Shown: one piece after another, positions 9,833 through 16,833 of the stretch
Layout: the number at the start of each line of letters is the position of its first letter
Numbering within the stretch: position 1 is the stretch's first letter
NCBI GenBank assembly: GCA_001873365.1
Contig: MNYZ01000107.1
Location: forward strand, 47,032 to 111,031
DNA length: 64,000 nucleotides
Direction of reading: 5' to 3'
From: Oscillatoriales cyanobacterium CG2_30_40_61
Lineage (GTDB): Bacteria > Cyanobacteriota > Cyanobacteriia > Cyanobacteriales > Microcoleaceae
Made by a program: the position numbers and the translations under genes
The notes under the pieces: model-generated
Seen by the model: the letters and a program-made list of their open reading frames with translations, nothing else
What the model was told of the DNA's origin: nothing
Databases searched by the model: none

Positions 9833-10048
9833 TTAAGCCGTTTCTAACCAGTCAAAAATTTTATCTAACTGTTCTAAAGTGACTAAACCATATTGCCACA
9901 GGGTCATGGATACCGGACTTGGATCTTGATATTTATGTTGAGCGTCCGTGGGATGATTTGCTCTTTCAGCCATGGCAATTGAGTCCGCAGATAGGGATAA
10001 CTCATTCTCCAAAAAATGAATAAACCGAGAGTAATTACTGGGTGTCAT
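9833..10048 (-). CDS. DUF2949 family protein
   Basis: This small 71-residue cyanobacterial protein ends in the family hallmark LWQYGLVTLEQLDKIFDWLE and has an N-terminal helix FIHFLENELSLSADSI. The function is unknown. The frame could open at a GTG at 10060, but that codon overlaps a strong AGGAGG ribosome binding site. The ATG at 10048, about 11 nt downstream of the AGGAGG, is therefore the better start. The gene converges on the aminotransferase gene, with the terminator hairpin between them. Confidence 0.88.
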   Translation of the reverse strand: MTPSNYSRFIHFLENELSLSADSIAMAERANHPTDAQHKYQDPSPVSMTLWQYGLVTLEQLDKIFDWLETA

Positions 10049-10718
10049 TCTAACATTCACCTCCTAATTTAATCAGGATTAAAGGGTTAACAAAAATTTT
10101 TTTGATAAAAGCGGTAAATTGCCTTTTTTTATAGATTGATATACGGATAAAGTCTGAAGTTTTAAACTTCAAAACCTTGATTTGTAGCTATGGATTTGGC
10201 TGGAGAAAAACTTAAGTATTACTAAACTATTTACCCAGTTTTCTTCTCACGCATCTACATTAGCTGCGATGAACATTCCGCACAATGGAGTGGTAGCCAC
10301 ACAATTTTCTGTCACAGGTTCACTTTCTGAAATAATAAGTAACCCCTAAAACAGATGAAGCTATCAAAATTAATCCTTCGCTAGACAGAACAGTTTGCTT
10401 GTCAATACATAGAAGTAGCGAAACTCTAAGATGTAGAGTCACAGTTTCATGGTTATTTAACCCTAGCTTGTTCAAGACGCGCTAACTTGACTCAAAATTA
10501 GCCTTGACAACTAATTATTGTCGTGGAGCAATTTTTTTAGCCCGCTTGCCTTTCCTCACACCTAAGAAGAATAAATCAACTGTATAGGGTTAACTGCCTT
10601 GACACTGAACAGTTCACCGAATAAACAGATTAACAAATTTATTTGCTATGCTGTAGACCTTAACATTAAAGTTTTAACAAATTACATGAACTTTTGTAAA
10701 GTTTTTTAAACTTAAAGC
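10049..10718. other. Long gene-free region with candidate structured element
   Basis: This 670-bp stretch contains no open frame I can support and no tRNA. A palindrome near 10154-10172 (GAAGTTTTAAACTTC) and a bulged stem at 10420-10448 (GAAACTCTA with TAGAG/AGTTTC) are the only clear structures. It also carries the ribosome binding site of DUF2949 at its left end. Its length, compared with the compact surroundings, makes an unannotated non-coding RNA possible, but I recognise no known family. Confidence 0.35.
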
Positions 10719-11321
10719 TCAGGGCTGAGAATTCAGAAAATTGATCGGGATGCGATCGCCCACTTTCAGACCCAATTCCTGAGAGCGTCCGCCCCGGAGT
10801 TCGATCACCCGATCCACCGGAACATCTGGGCCATAGGTAGGACAGGGTTCCTGTTCACAGGGGAGAGCATTAACCTGAATAGCTTTCACCACATCATCCC
10901 GCAGAAAAATCATATCCAGGGGAATTTTGCAGTTTTTCATCCAAAACCCGACAACCCGAGGTTGAGCAAAGGGAAATAACATTCCGTGATCATCAGCGAG
11001 ATCGGTTCTGTACATTAGGCCTAATGCTTGCTGTTGGGGTGTTTTAGCTACTTCAAGCTGAATAAGTTCACCGCCAATTTTAGCCTTTGCGGTAATCGGT
11101 AACATTTGACCCCCATGCTCTTGGGTGATTAGAGGAGACTGAGAAACCGCAGTTCCTAAGCTCAGAGTTTGTGCTGTTGAAACTGAGGACAACAGGGGTG
11201 AACAGCTAACTAATAATACACCGACTATCCCTAAGCCCATGGAAACTAAAGCTTTTGGTATAGAAGCCCAGAGCCAACCTGCCCCAAATCCAACTAACAG
11301 TTCAAGGTTCAAGGTTCTCAA
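10719..11321 (-). CDS. DUF192 domain lipoprotein
   Basis: The C-terminal 110 residues (KIGGELIQLEVAKTP to GDRIPINF) are a DUF192 domain, with the conserved QQALGLMYR, GMLFPF, FWMKN and IPLDMIFL blocks. The function is unknown. The N-terminus has a hydrophobic segment ending in a lipobox (LLVSC), so the protein is probably membrane-anchored on the periplasmic side. The frame opens at a TTG (11321) with an AGGGA just upstream. An ATG at 11240 would leave a very short signal peptide with no positive charge, so I kept the longer form, with doubt. It lies downstream of the response regulator gene in the same direction, separated by a 50-bp tandem repeat. Confidence 0.82.
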   Translation of the reverse strand: MRTLNLELLVGFGAGWLWASIPKALVSMGLGIVGVLLVSCSPLLSSVSTAQTLSLGTAVSQSPLITQEHGGQMLPITAKAKIGGELIQLEVAKTPQQQALGLMYRTDLADDHGMLFPFAQPRVVGFWMKNCKIPLDMIFLRDDVVKAIQVNALPCEQEPCPTYGPDVPVDRVIELRGGRSQELGLKVGDRIPINFLNSQP

Positions 11322-11432
11322 AAAATCCCTATCATCAGCGAAAAAGAATTATACCCCATCTTAGACAATTTTGATCACGGATTTAAGAGGATTACACAGA
11401 TTACACAGATTAACCAGTTCTTAAAACCCATA

Positions 11433-11530
11433 ACCCATAACCCTGTTACTGAGCGAAGTCGAAGTATTACCCATTACCTATTACCCATAACCCTGTTACT
11501 GAGCGAAGTCGAAGTATTACCCATTACCCA
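11433..11530. repeat. 50-bp direct repeat, two copies
   Basis: The unit ACCCATAACCCTGTTACTGAG... (50 bp, core GAGCGAAGTCGAAGTATTAC) occurs at 11433-11482 and again from 11483. The second copy supplies the TAA stop codon and the final glycine codon of the response regulator gene. The core GAGCGAAGTCGAAG is a dispersed cyanobacterial repeat type. Confidence 0.8.
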
Positions 11531-12219
11531 TCTCTAAGAACATATCCCACCCCTCTTACGGTTTGAATTAGGCGTTTTTCCCCTTCGTCTTCAATTTTGA
11601 GTCGCAGATAACGAATATAAACCTCGATCACGTTAGACTCTCCCAGAAAGTCGTAACCCCAGACATTCTCTAAAATTTGTTCCCGGGTCAATACTTCTCG
11701 CGGGTGTTCCATTAAATATTTGAGTAACTCATACTCTTTCATGGTTAGATCAATGGTTCTACCATTGCGGAGTGCCCGACGGGTGGCTAAATCTAAGACT
11801 AATTCCCCAAAGCGTAATTGTTCGTTATTGCTAGTTGCAGGTTGTAAATACAGATTAATCCGTTCTAAAAAAGTTTCGGTTCGATAGGGTTTTAAACAAT
11901 AGTCATCCGCCCCCGACTCTAAACAAGCAATGCGGTCTTCGATCGCATCTTTTGCCATTAAAATTAACACAGGTATCCGGCTGCCTAAATCCCGTAAATG
12001 ACTACAAACCGATAGTCCTGACTCTCCGGCCAATAGTCGGTCAATGACTATTAATGCTGGTTGTAATTCCGTTGCTTGATGTAATCCCGCTACTCCATTA
12101 TTCACCACCATCGGATAATAACCCGCTTCTTCTAAATCTACGCTAATTTGTTGAGCTAACAGTTCATCTGGCTCAATAACTAAGATCGAAGGATGCTGAT
12201 CTAACCCCAACTTATTCAT
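11524..12219 (-). CDS. nblR: OmpR/PhoB-family response regulator, NblR-like
   Basis: This 231-residue response regulator has a receiver domain (residues 11-125, candidate phosphoacceptor aspartate in LIVIDRLL) and a winged-helix DNA-binding domain (about 137-229, LTMKEYELLKYLMEHP and ENVWGYDF). The receiver is atypical. The acidic pocket reads EPDE and the usual Thr/Ser before the K-loop is replaced (LMAKDA), a trait of NblR, the regulator of phycobilisome degradation under stress. The sequence pattern GESGLSVCSHLR and the neighbouring NAD kinase gene also fit NblR. RpaB or another paralogue is the alternative. The stop codon is inside a tandem repeat. Confidence 0.72.
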   Translation of the reverse strand: MNKLGLDQHPSILVIEPDELLAQQISVDLEEAGYYPMVVNNGVAGLHQATELQPALIVIDRLLAGESGLSVCSHLRDLGSRIPVLILMAKDAIEDRIACLESGADDYCLKPYRTETFLERINLYLQPATSNNEQLRFGELVLDLATRRALRNGRTIDLTMKEYELLKYLMEHPREVLTREQILENVWGYDFLGESNVIEVYIRYLRLKIEDEGEKRLIQTVRGVGYVLRDG

Positions 12220-12334
12220 TTATTTTGTTTTGTTTTGATCAAAAAACTTAAAACAGTTTTAACACTTTTCCTTAACTATTGAGGTATTCAGGCGCGCTAA
12301 CACACTACTCCCCCTGCCCTCTTACTCCCGGTAC

Positions 12335-13252
12335 CTACGGCAATTCCACAGAAGTCGGTTTAGCAATATGAGGTAGTCCCCAGCCCAATTTTTCTCGAAG
12401 AACTTGGAAAAACTCAGGAGCTTCAAGCCGAATAAATTTGGCATGATAGGGCGATCGCCGAACTTTGACCTGATATTCTGGAAGGACATAACAGCCTCCA
12501 TTTCCATCCACCACCATCACCAACTGATTCGGACTAGCCGGATAAATGATCACAGGTTCGGTTTCCCCATAAATCAGAGCCCGAGAAGCCAGAGAATGGG
12601 GACAGATGGGCAGTAACTGTAAGACTTCCACCCCGGGGGTCACCACCGCCCCTCCAGCCGATAAGGAATAGGCTGTTGAACCCGTGGGAGTGGAAATAAT
12701 CACCCCATCGGCAGCAATATCCACCGGAGCATGACGGCCGATTTTAATTTCAAAATGGCACATACAGGTCATGGGTTCCCGGTGTAACACCATTTCATTC
12801 AGACACAGGGCTTCCCACAGCACTTGTTCTGAATGACACACCTCCACCGCAATCATAGTACGGTTTTCAACGATATAGTTTCCCTCGATAACTTGTTCCA
12901 AGACCGCAGGCAGTTGATTTAGATAGGTTTCGGTCAAAAACCCCATGTGACCCGTATTCACTGCCAACAGAGGAATACCGTGAGGCGCCAGTTGACGAGA
13001 TGCCGAGAGAACCGTACCATCGCCACCTAGAACAATCACAAACATCATCTCCCGATCAAAATCAGGAGGGGCAAGTTTATCTATAGGAATCCGATGTAAA
13101 GGATTTGGCCCCATGGAATAGCCTAATATCCCCCCGGTTCCGGGTGCAGTGCAAACCTTTAATCCCTGCCCTATCAGCTTATCTTTGATCTCGGTAGCAG
13201 CACGACAAGCGGTGGGTTTGGCGTCATTATAAATAATTCCTACTTTTGGCAC
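12335..13252 (-). CDS. nadK: NAD kinase
   Basis: This 305-residue ATP-NAD kinase makes NADP from NAD. It has the GGDGT motif at 76-80 within [16 protein letters not shown], the [10 protein letters not shown] block, and the glycine-rich substrate region [21 protein letters not shown] (given in part). The start is a GTG ([10 protein letters not shown]), the only sensible start for the family N-terminus. Length fits. Many cyanobacteria carry two NAD kinases, and this one is next to the NblR-like regulator on the same strand with about 115 bp between them. Confidence 0.95.
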   Translation of the reverse strand: MPKVGIIYNDAKPTACRAATEIKDKLIGQGLKVCTAPGTGGILGYSMGPNPLHRIPIDKLAPPDFDREMMFVIVLGGDGTVLSASRQLAPHGIPLLAVNTGHMGFLTETYLNQLPAVLEQVIEGNYIVENRTMIAVEVCHSEQVLWEALCLNEMVLHREPMTCMCHFEIKIGRHAPVDIAADGVIISTPTGSTAYSLSAGGAVVTPGVEVLQLLPICPHSLASRALIYGETEPVIIYPASPNQLVMVVDGNGGCYVLPEYQVKVRRSPYHAKFIRLEAPEFFQVLREKLGWGLPHIAKPTSVELP

Positions 13253-13387
13253 GCGACGTCTTCTTAAAATTGAGTTTAAACAGAGTCAGGGTCTATCCCA
13301 GAACTGGAATTTCCATCCCAATTCTGAGCAGACACAAAAATTTAGCTATATTTAAAGCATACTCTGTCTTTGGGCGATTGTATTCAG

Positions 13388-14368
13388 TTAGAGGGGCTTG
13401 AAGGGATTGCTTCTTTGTTTGCGTTTTTTCAATTTTTCCTGTTCATATTCTAATTCTTTCAGTTTTTTCATAATTCGACTAAAGTATTCCTGCATATAGG
13501 TTTCTAAGCTGCTGATTTCCTTGGGGTCAATGCCAAAGACCTGATAGGTTTCATCCATTGAGGCTTGCAAGGATTGACCATTGGCTAATACTTCAGCAAA
13601 GGCTAGACGGTCAGAGACATTCCAACTCCACTGAAACCAGCGCGTTATCTGACGGAATAGACGCAGGACTTGGGTGGGGGTGCGGGTAATTTTAGCTTCT
13701 TTACCCGAAAGCCGTTCACACAAACGAATAATTTCCTCGGCTGTCCAGGCTTTGGAACCGACCACCGGGAAACTTCTATTCTCAGTTTCAGTAACGGATA
13801 GGGCTTTCACCGCAAATTTAGCGACATCGATGGTGTCCATATAGGCAACGGCGGAACTTAACCCGGGTACTAAAACCGCTTGTTTATCTAAAATTGGAAT
13901 CGCATATTGACCAATTAATCCTTGAAAAAATCCACAGGGCTTTAAAATTGTGTAATTCAAACCGGACTCAGCTAAAAATAGTTCGGTACAGCGCTTGATT
14001 TCTAATAGGGGCACTTGGGGATATTTCTCAGCATCCAAAAACGAAAAGAAGATAAATCTTTCCACTCCCGCTTCCTTGGCGGCTTGAATTAGAGAGACTT
14101 TCCCTTTCCAGTCTATTTGTTTAATCCCTAATGAATCCGTTGGACGGGCCGTGGCTACGTCAATGACGGCCGTTACTCCTTCTAGGGCGGATTTTAAGGT
14201 TTCCGGTTCACACAAGTCCCCTGGAACCAATTCCGCCCCCCATTCTTTTAAAAATGCGGCTCTGCGGTAACTGCGTGCTAAACAACGCACGGTATAACCC
14301 TCGTCAATAGCGCGTCGCACCACCTGTCTACCCAACGTGCCAGTCCCACCAACAATTAATAAGGTCAT
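13388..14368 (-). CDS. ycf39: Ycf39-type atypical SDR, photosystem II assembly factor
   Basis: This 326-residue atypical short-chain dehydrogenase starts with an NAD(P)-binding Rossmann motif GGTGTLG (7-13), preceded by MTLLIV. It has the NmrA-like segments VPGDLCEPETL and FIFFSFLDAEKYPQVPLLEIK. The sequence corresponds to Ycf39, which binds the High-light-inducible protein/chlorophyll synthase complex and helps deliver chlorophyll to nascent D1. The C-terminal 35 residues are strongly charged (KKLKELEYEQEKLKKRKQR), which may be lineage-specific. No catalytic YxxxK is evident, as expected for this group. Confidence 0.9.
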   Translation of the reverse strand: MTLLIVGGTGTLGRQVVRRAIDEGYTVRCLARSYRRAAFLKEWGAELVPGDLCEPETLKSALEGVTAVIDVATARPTDSLGIKQIDWKGKVSLIQAAKEAGVERFIFFSFLDAEKYPQVPLLEIKRCTELFLAESGLNYTILKPCGFFQGLIGQYAIPILDKQAVLVPGLSSAVAYMDTIDVAKFAVKALSVTETENRSFPVVGSKAWTAEEIIRLCERLSGKEAKITRTPTQVLRLFRQITRWFQWSWNVSDRLAFAEVLANGQSLQASMDETYQVFGIDPKEISSLETYMQEYFSRIMKKLKELEYEQEKLKKRKQRSNPFKPL

Positions 14369-14547
14369 GAATATGAGTCTGAAGATTAAAGTTTGTTAAG
14401 TATAGTATCAAATATTCTCACATTTTTTTACAAAACTTTACAAAAATTTGAAGGTTGGCCCTGTAGATCCTGTCTTGAACTGTCAAGGGGTTTGATAAGA
14501 TGTATTGCTGATTGTAACTGTAGAAGTTTGATTCATGTTAGTTTTTG

Positions 14548-14844
14548 TCAATTTTGCAAAATGTATTGACTGATAATATTTTTGAGTTCTTGAGGAGCTT
14601 CTTTGGCAATCGCCGCTCCTAAATCGGGACGGACAACCCACCATCAAACCAGTTTTTCTAAATGCTCGGGAGGATTTTCATTAGGACACCATTCGATAGT
14701 ACCTTCATTTACACCAATAATATTGGCACAAAGGTCATTGGCAATGGTAACGCGATCGTCTAGTTTTTCAAACTGTACGATGTCTTGCCAGCTAATTTCA
14801 TTGGGAATAAAATTGAGAATTGATTGGATATCTAGTGTCAGCAT
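14548..14844 (-). pseudogene. Small coupled gene interrupted by an in-frame UGA
   Basis: The frame starts with ATG at 14844, in a TAATG overlap with the upstream ribbon-helix-helix gene and behind a GGAGG site. It runs 66 codons to a TGA at 14646-14644. Beyond it the same frame continues for 31 sensible codons (WWVVRPDLGAAIAKEAPQEL...) to a TGA at 14550-14548. The N-terminal part reads MLTLDIQSILNFIPNE. Read through, the product would be 98 residues. I do not recognise the family. The position after an antitoxin-like gene suggests a toxin or accessory partner that has acquired a nonsense mutation. Confidence 0.55.
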
Positions 14845-15098
14845 TAAACAGTACCTCCAAAAGCTATAATAACTCTAATGTCATCTGTTAATCCATCGGC
14901 AACTGTTATATCCCAAGCGGAGTCAATTTCACTAGATGCTTGTCTATAAGATTCTTCTAGGTCTTGGTTTTGCAATAATTCTAAAGCTAATTCAATTACT
15001 TGGGATGGCGATTGGCATCCCTTGGTAATTTTGTAGGTTTCAATAAATTGTACTAGCGATGTTGGTAAGGAAATTGAAATTTCATTAGCTTGCGCCAT
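14844..15098 (-). CDS. Ribbon-helix-helix antitoxin-like protein (CopG/ParD type)
   Basis: This 84-residue protein opens with a beta strand and two helices typical of ribbon-helix-helix DNA-binding proteins (ISISLPTSLVQFIETY, SPSQVIELALELL). An acidic tail follows (YRQASSEIDSAWDITVADGL), as in many cyanobacterial type II antitoxins. Such tails usually neutralise a MazF/PemK or ParE toxin. Here no such toxin follows; instead a coupled gene with an internal UGA starts at its stop codon. DNA binding and autoregulation are family knowledge, while the pairing is inference. Confidence 0.65.
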   Translation of the reverse strand: MAQANEISISLPTSLVQFIETYKITKGCQSPSQVIELALELLQNQDLEESYRQASSEIDSAWDITVADGLTDDIRVIIAFGGTV

Positions 15099-15175
15099 CT
15101 TAGTAGTTAGTAGTTACAAATATTGTTATTTAATTATAGCATGAGTTGTAGAAAGAGTAAATTTTAGGATGAAAG

Positions 15176-15199
15176 ACGATCGCGCTTTTTGGGGAAAGG
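15176..15199. repeat. HIP1-containing short repeat, copy 1
   Basis: ACGATCGCGCTTTTTGGGG followed by AAAGG. The same core (CGATCGCGCTTTTTG) recurs at 16111-16147 and 16624-16656, all in gaps between accessory genes. Confidence 0.5.
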
Positions 15200-15256
15200 G
15201 GGGCAATATCGAAGATTTTCCTACAGGTTGTGCCAATTGCGTAAGTCCTGATATAA

Positions 15257-15601
15257 TTAGGCAGTAGCCATTAATTCACCTGGGTTATTTATTACTTTTC
15301 GCAATTTTTGACTAAAGTAACGCACTTCATAATTAGGAGCCAATTCTTCTCGTAACTGATGCCATAAATCAACTCCTTCTCGTTCAAATTTTTCAGCTTC
15401 TTCAACAGTTGCAAAACCTGATGAAGCTGGATCGTCCCACTTCAAAATTTGATCGTAGGTGGCAGCCCATTTTTCCAGACGCTTGATTGTCTTTTTACTC
15501 AAGGGTAATAATGCGGGATTGATATCTCCAATATTATCAGGATCGAGTCCCCACAAAGAGTAGGAGCAATAATCTGGCATTAACTTGATGTTGATTGTCA
15601 T
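15257..15601 (-). CDS. Small acidic protein, putative immunity/antitoxin partner
   Basis: This 114-residue acidic protein follows the toxin-like gene by 20 bp and has a good ribosome binding site (AGGAG before the ATG). Segments such as LMPDYCSYSLWGLDP, LPLSKKTIKRLEKWA and DDPASSGF are the kind found in bacterial proteins encoded next to contact-dependent toxins, though I cannot name a Pfam family. No signal peptide or membrane segment is present. The role as immunity or antitoxin is inferred from gene order, size and composition. Confidence 0.5.
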   Translation of the reverse strand: MTINIKLMPDYCSYSLWGLDPDNIGDINPALLPLSKKTIKRLEKWAATYDQILKWDDPASSGFATVEEAEKFEREGVDLWHQLREELAPNYEVRYFSQKLRKVINNPGELMATA

Positions 15602-15621
15602 TTGATTTCTCCTTTTTTCAG

Positions 15622-16002
15622 TTATTGTGAAGTAGAGCGAGGATTGGCACAGACTATATAACCATTACTACCTACTGTAACAGCAATTAACTGAGTTTTG
15701 CCATTAAAGATAATTTGATAAATAGGGCGATTGGGTTTTTGATAACCCACAACAGTCCCTTGAATAATGGCTAGGAAGACTGCATCGGGAACCTCCGCTT
15801 CATAAATTCCTTTTTCGGCAAATTCATCTTTGTGATTTTCTAATATATGTTGCAGTCCAGAACTAGCATTCCCCGTTTCTAAGAAAACTATTTTGCCATT
15901 AGGGAGTTGGGATATTCGCAAAATTTCTTCTGGTGTATGTTTAATTCCAGCTTTTCTAAGTTCGGCAATGAGAGTATTTTTTTCGTCGGATAGGTTTGTC
16001 AA
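15622..16002 (-). CDS. Putative BECR-fold RNase toxin-like protein
   Basis: This 126-residue protein has KIVFLETGNASSGLQHILENH near residues 37-57, given here as its motif order: a strand, G-L-Q-H (H52) and a second H57. It ends with a strand pair carrying NGKTQLIAVTV and GSNGYIVCANPRSTS. This pattern resembles the C-terminal nuclease domains of CdiA/polymorphic toxins assigned to the Barnase-EndoU-ColicinE5-RelE fold, where a histidine and a C-terminal Ser/Thr act in catalysis. It stands alone without a secretion domain, followed by a small acidic gene that may protect against it. The fold and activity are inferences from motif resemblance. Confidence 0.45.
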   Translation of the reverse strand: MTNLSDEKNTLIAELRKAGIKHTPEEILRISQLPNGKIVFLETGNASSGLQHILENHKDEFAEKGIYEAEVPDAVFLAIIQGTVVGYQKPNRPIYQIIFNGKTQLIAVTVGSNGYIVCANPRSTSQ

Positions 16003-16110
16003 TGTTTATGGCTTTAGTCAATAATAATAGCTGAGGTTAATGGTAGCATAGTTAGAGATGTAAGGGTTGTATAGAAATTTTTAAATCGCAAATAGAGATG
16101 GATGGATCAA

Positions 16111-16147
16111 GGGCGATCGCGCTTTTTGAGGAAAGAGGCGATCGCAC
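16111..16147. repeat. HIP1-containing short repeat, copy 2
   Basis: GGGCGATCGCGCTTTTTGAGG is followed by AAAGAGGCGATCGCAC, giving two HIP1-like palindromes in 37 bp. A further GCGATCGCAC at about 16171-16180 lies just beyond the stop of the broken toxin fragment. Confidence 0.5.
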
Positions 16148-16181
16148 TTCTTAATATTACTATTCCGGTAGCGATCGCACT

Positions 16182-16253
16182 TTAAGGATGAGGTGTAATT
16201 AGATTAATTAAGCTATCTCTAGCTGATGAAGAAAATTCTATCCGAAAATTCAT
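16182..16253 (-). pseudogene. Truncated RelE/ParE-type toxin fragment
   Basis: A 23-codon frame begins with ATG overlapping the antitoxin stop codon (ATGA, 16250-16253). It reads MNFRIEFSSSARDSLINL, the usual opening strand and helix of RelE/ParE toxins, then hits TAA at 16184-16182 next to a HIP1-rich repeat. Only the N-terminus of the toxin remains, so it is surely inactive. Confidence 0.6.
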
Positions 16254-16528
16254 TCCTCTTCAATCTCCAAATCAGCATACTCAGAAAAGTCACCCAAATC
16301 ATGTACTTCACCTTTAGCTGCTTGTGCAAGGCCGCACTTGACTGAGGCTAATGCTTGGGGGTTTTGCCACAACCACTGTTAACGATCAGGTATATTGGTT
16401 ATGGGGTCTAATAAAATTTGTCCGGCTTCGTTGATGAGAACTCGATACTCTGTTGACTTGGGTTCGAGGTTTAAACTGAGGCATCCTTGTGGATCTGTGC
16501 TGATTAAGTTTTTCAGAATCCAAAACAT
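16250..16528 (-). pseudogene. Antitoxin gene interrupted by an in-frame UAA
   Basis: The frame starts with ATG at 16528 (MFWILKNLISTDPQG), runs 49 codons to TAA at 16381-16379, and then continues in the same frame for 42 codons (WLWQNPQALASVKCGL, HDLGDFSEYADLEIEEE) to TGA. The second half matches the cyanobacterial antitoxin type that precedes RelE toxins. The whole would be 92 residues. The nonsense codon and the truncated toxin downstream mark a dead toxin-antitoxin module. Confidence 0.65.
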
Positions 16529-16623
16529 ATCTTTCAACTATTATAAAATTAGGTAAAACTCTCTAGGGTATAGTCTTATTCAATTATAACACATTAGATA
16601 TTGTTAGTCTATTCTGATTTGAA

Positions 16624-16656
16624 GGGCGATCGCGCTTTTTGGGAAAAGGCGATCGC
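16624..16656. repeat. HIP1-containing short repeat, copy 3
   Basis: GGGCGATCGCGCTTTTTGGG, then AAAAGGCGATCGC; third copy of the repeat seen at 15176 and 16111. Confidence 0.5.
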
Positions 16657-16698
16657 TAATATTACTAGGACGGAACAATAGATAACTATGCCACAGCA

Positions 16699-16821
16699 TC
16701 ATCCTATCTGAATGATTGGATCGTTCAGAGGAATAGTAAATAAGGCATTTTTCACAATGTCTGGCTGCGTGTTGATGACGACACCAAAGATGTTTGTATA
16801 GACACCAAAAATTTCATCTGA
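16699..16821 (-). pseudogene. Possible C-terminal remnant of a lost gene
   Basis: On the minus strand, 40 codons are open without a start codon and end in TGA. They read in part FGVYTNIFGVVINTQ and NALFTIPLNDPII. The composition is protein-like and the frame begins right after the stop of the RDD-PDZ gene. It may be the eroded end of another gene. No family recognised. Confidence 0.25.
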
Positions 16822-16833
16822 TCACATTTATTA

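Noticed and set aside
10540..10570. TTCCTCACACC motif as a Yfr1 small RNA
   Set aside because: The consensus needs ACTCCTCACAC followed by a GC-rich terminator hairpin; neither is present, and the genomic context differs.
11433..11530. Two direct repeats of 50 bp as a possible CRISPR remnant
   Set aside because: The copies are directly adjacent with no spacer, are too long, and the core is a known type of dispersed cyanobacterial repeat. No cas genes are present.
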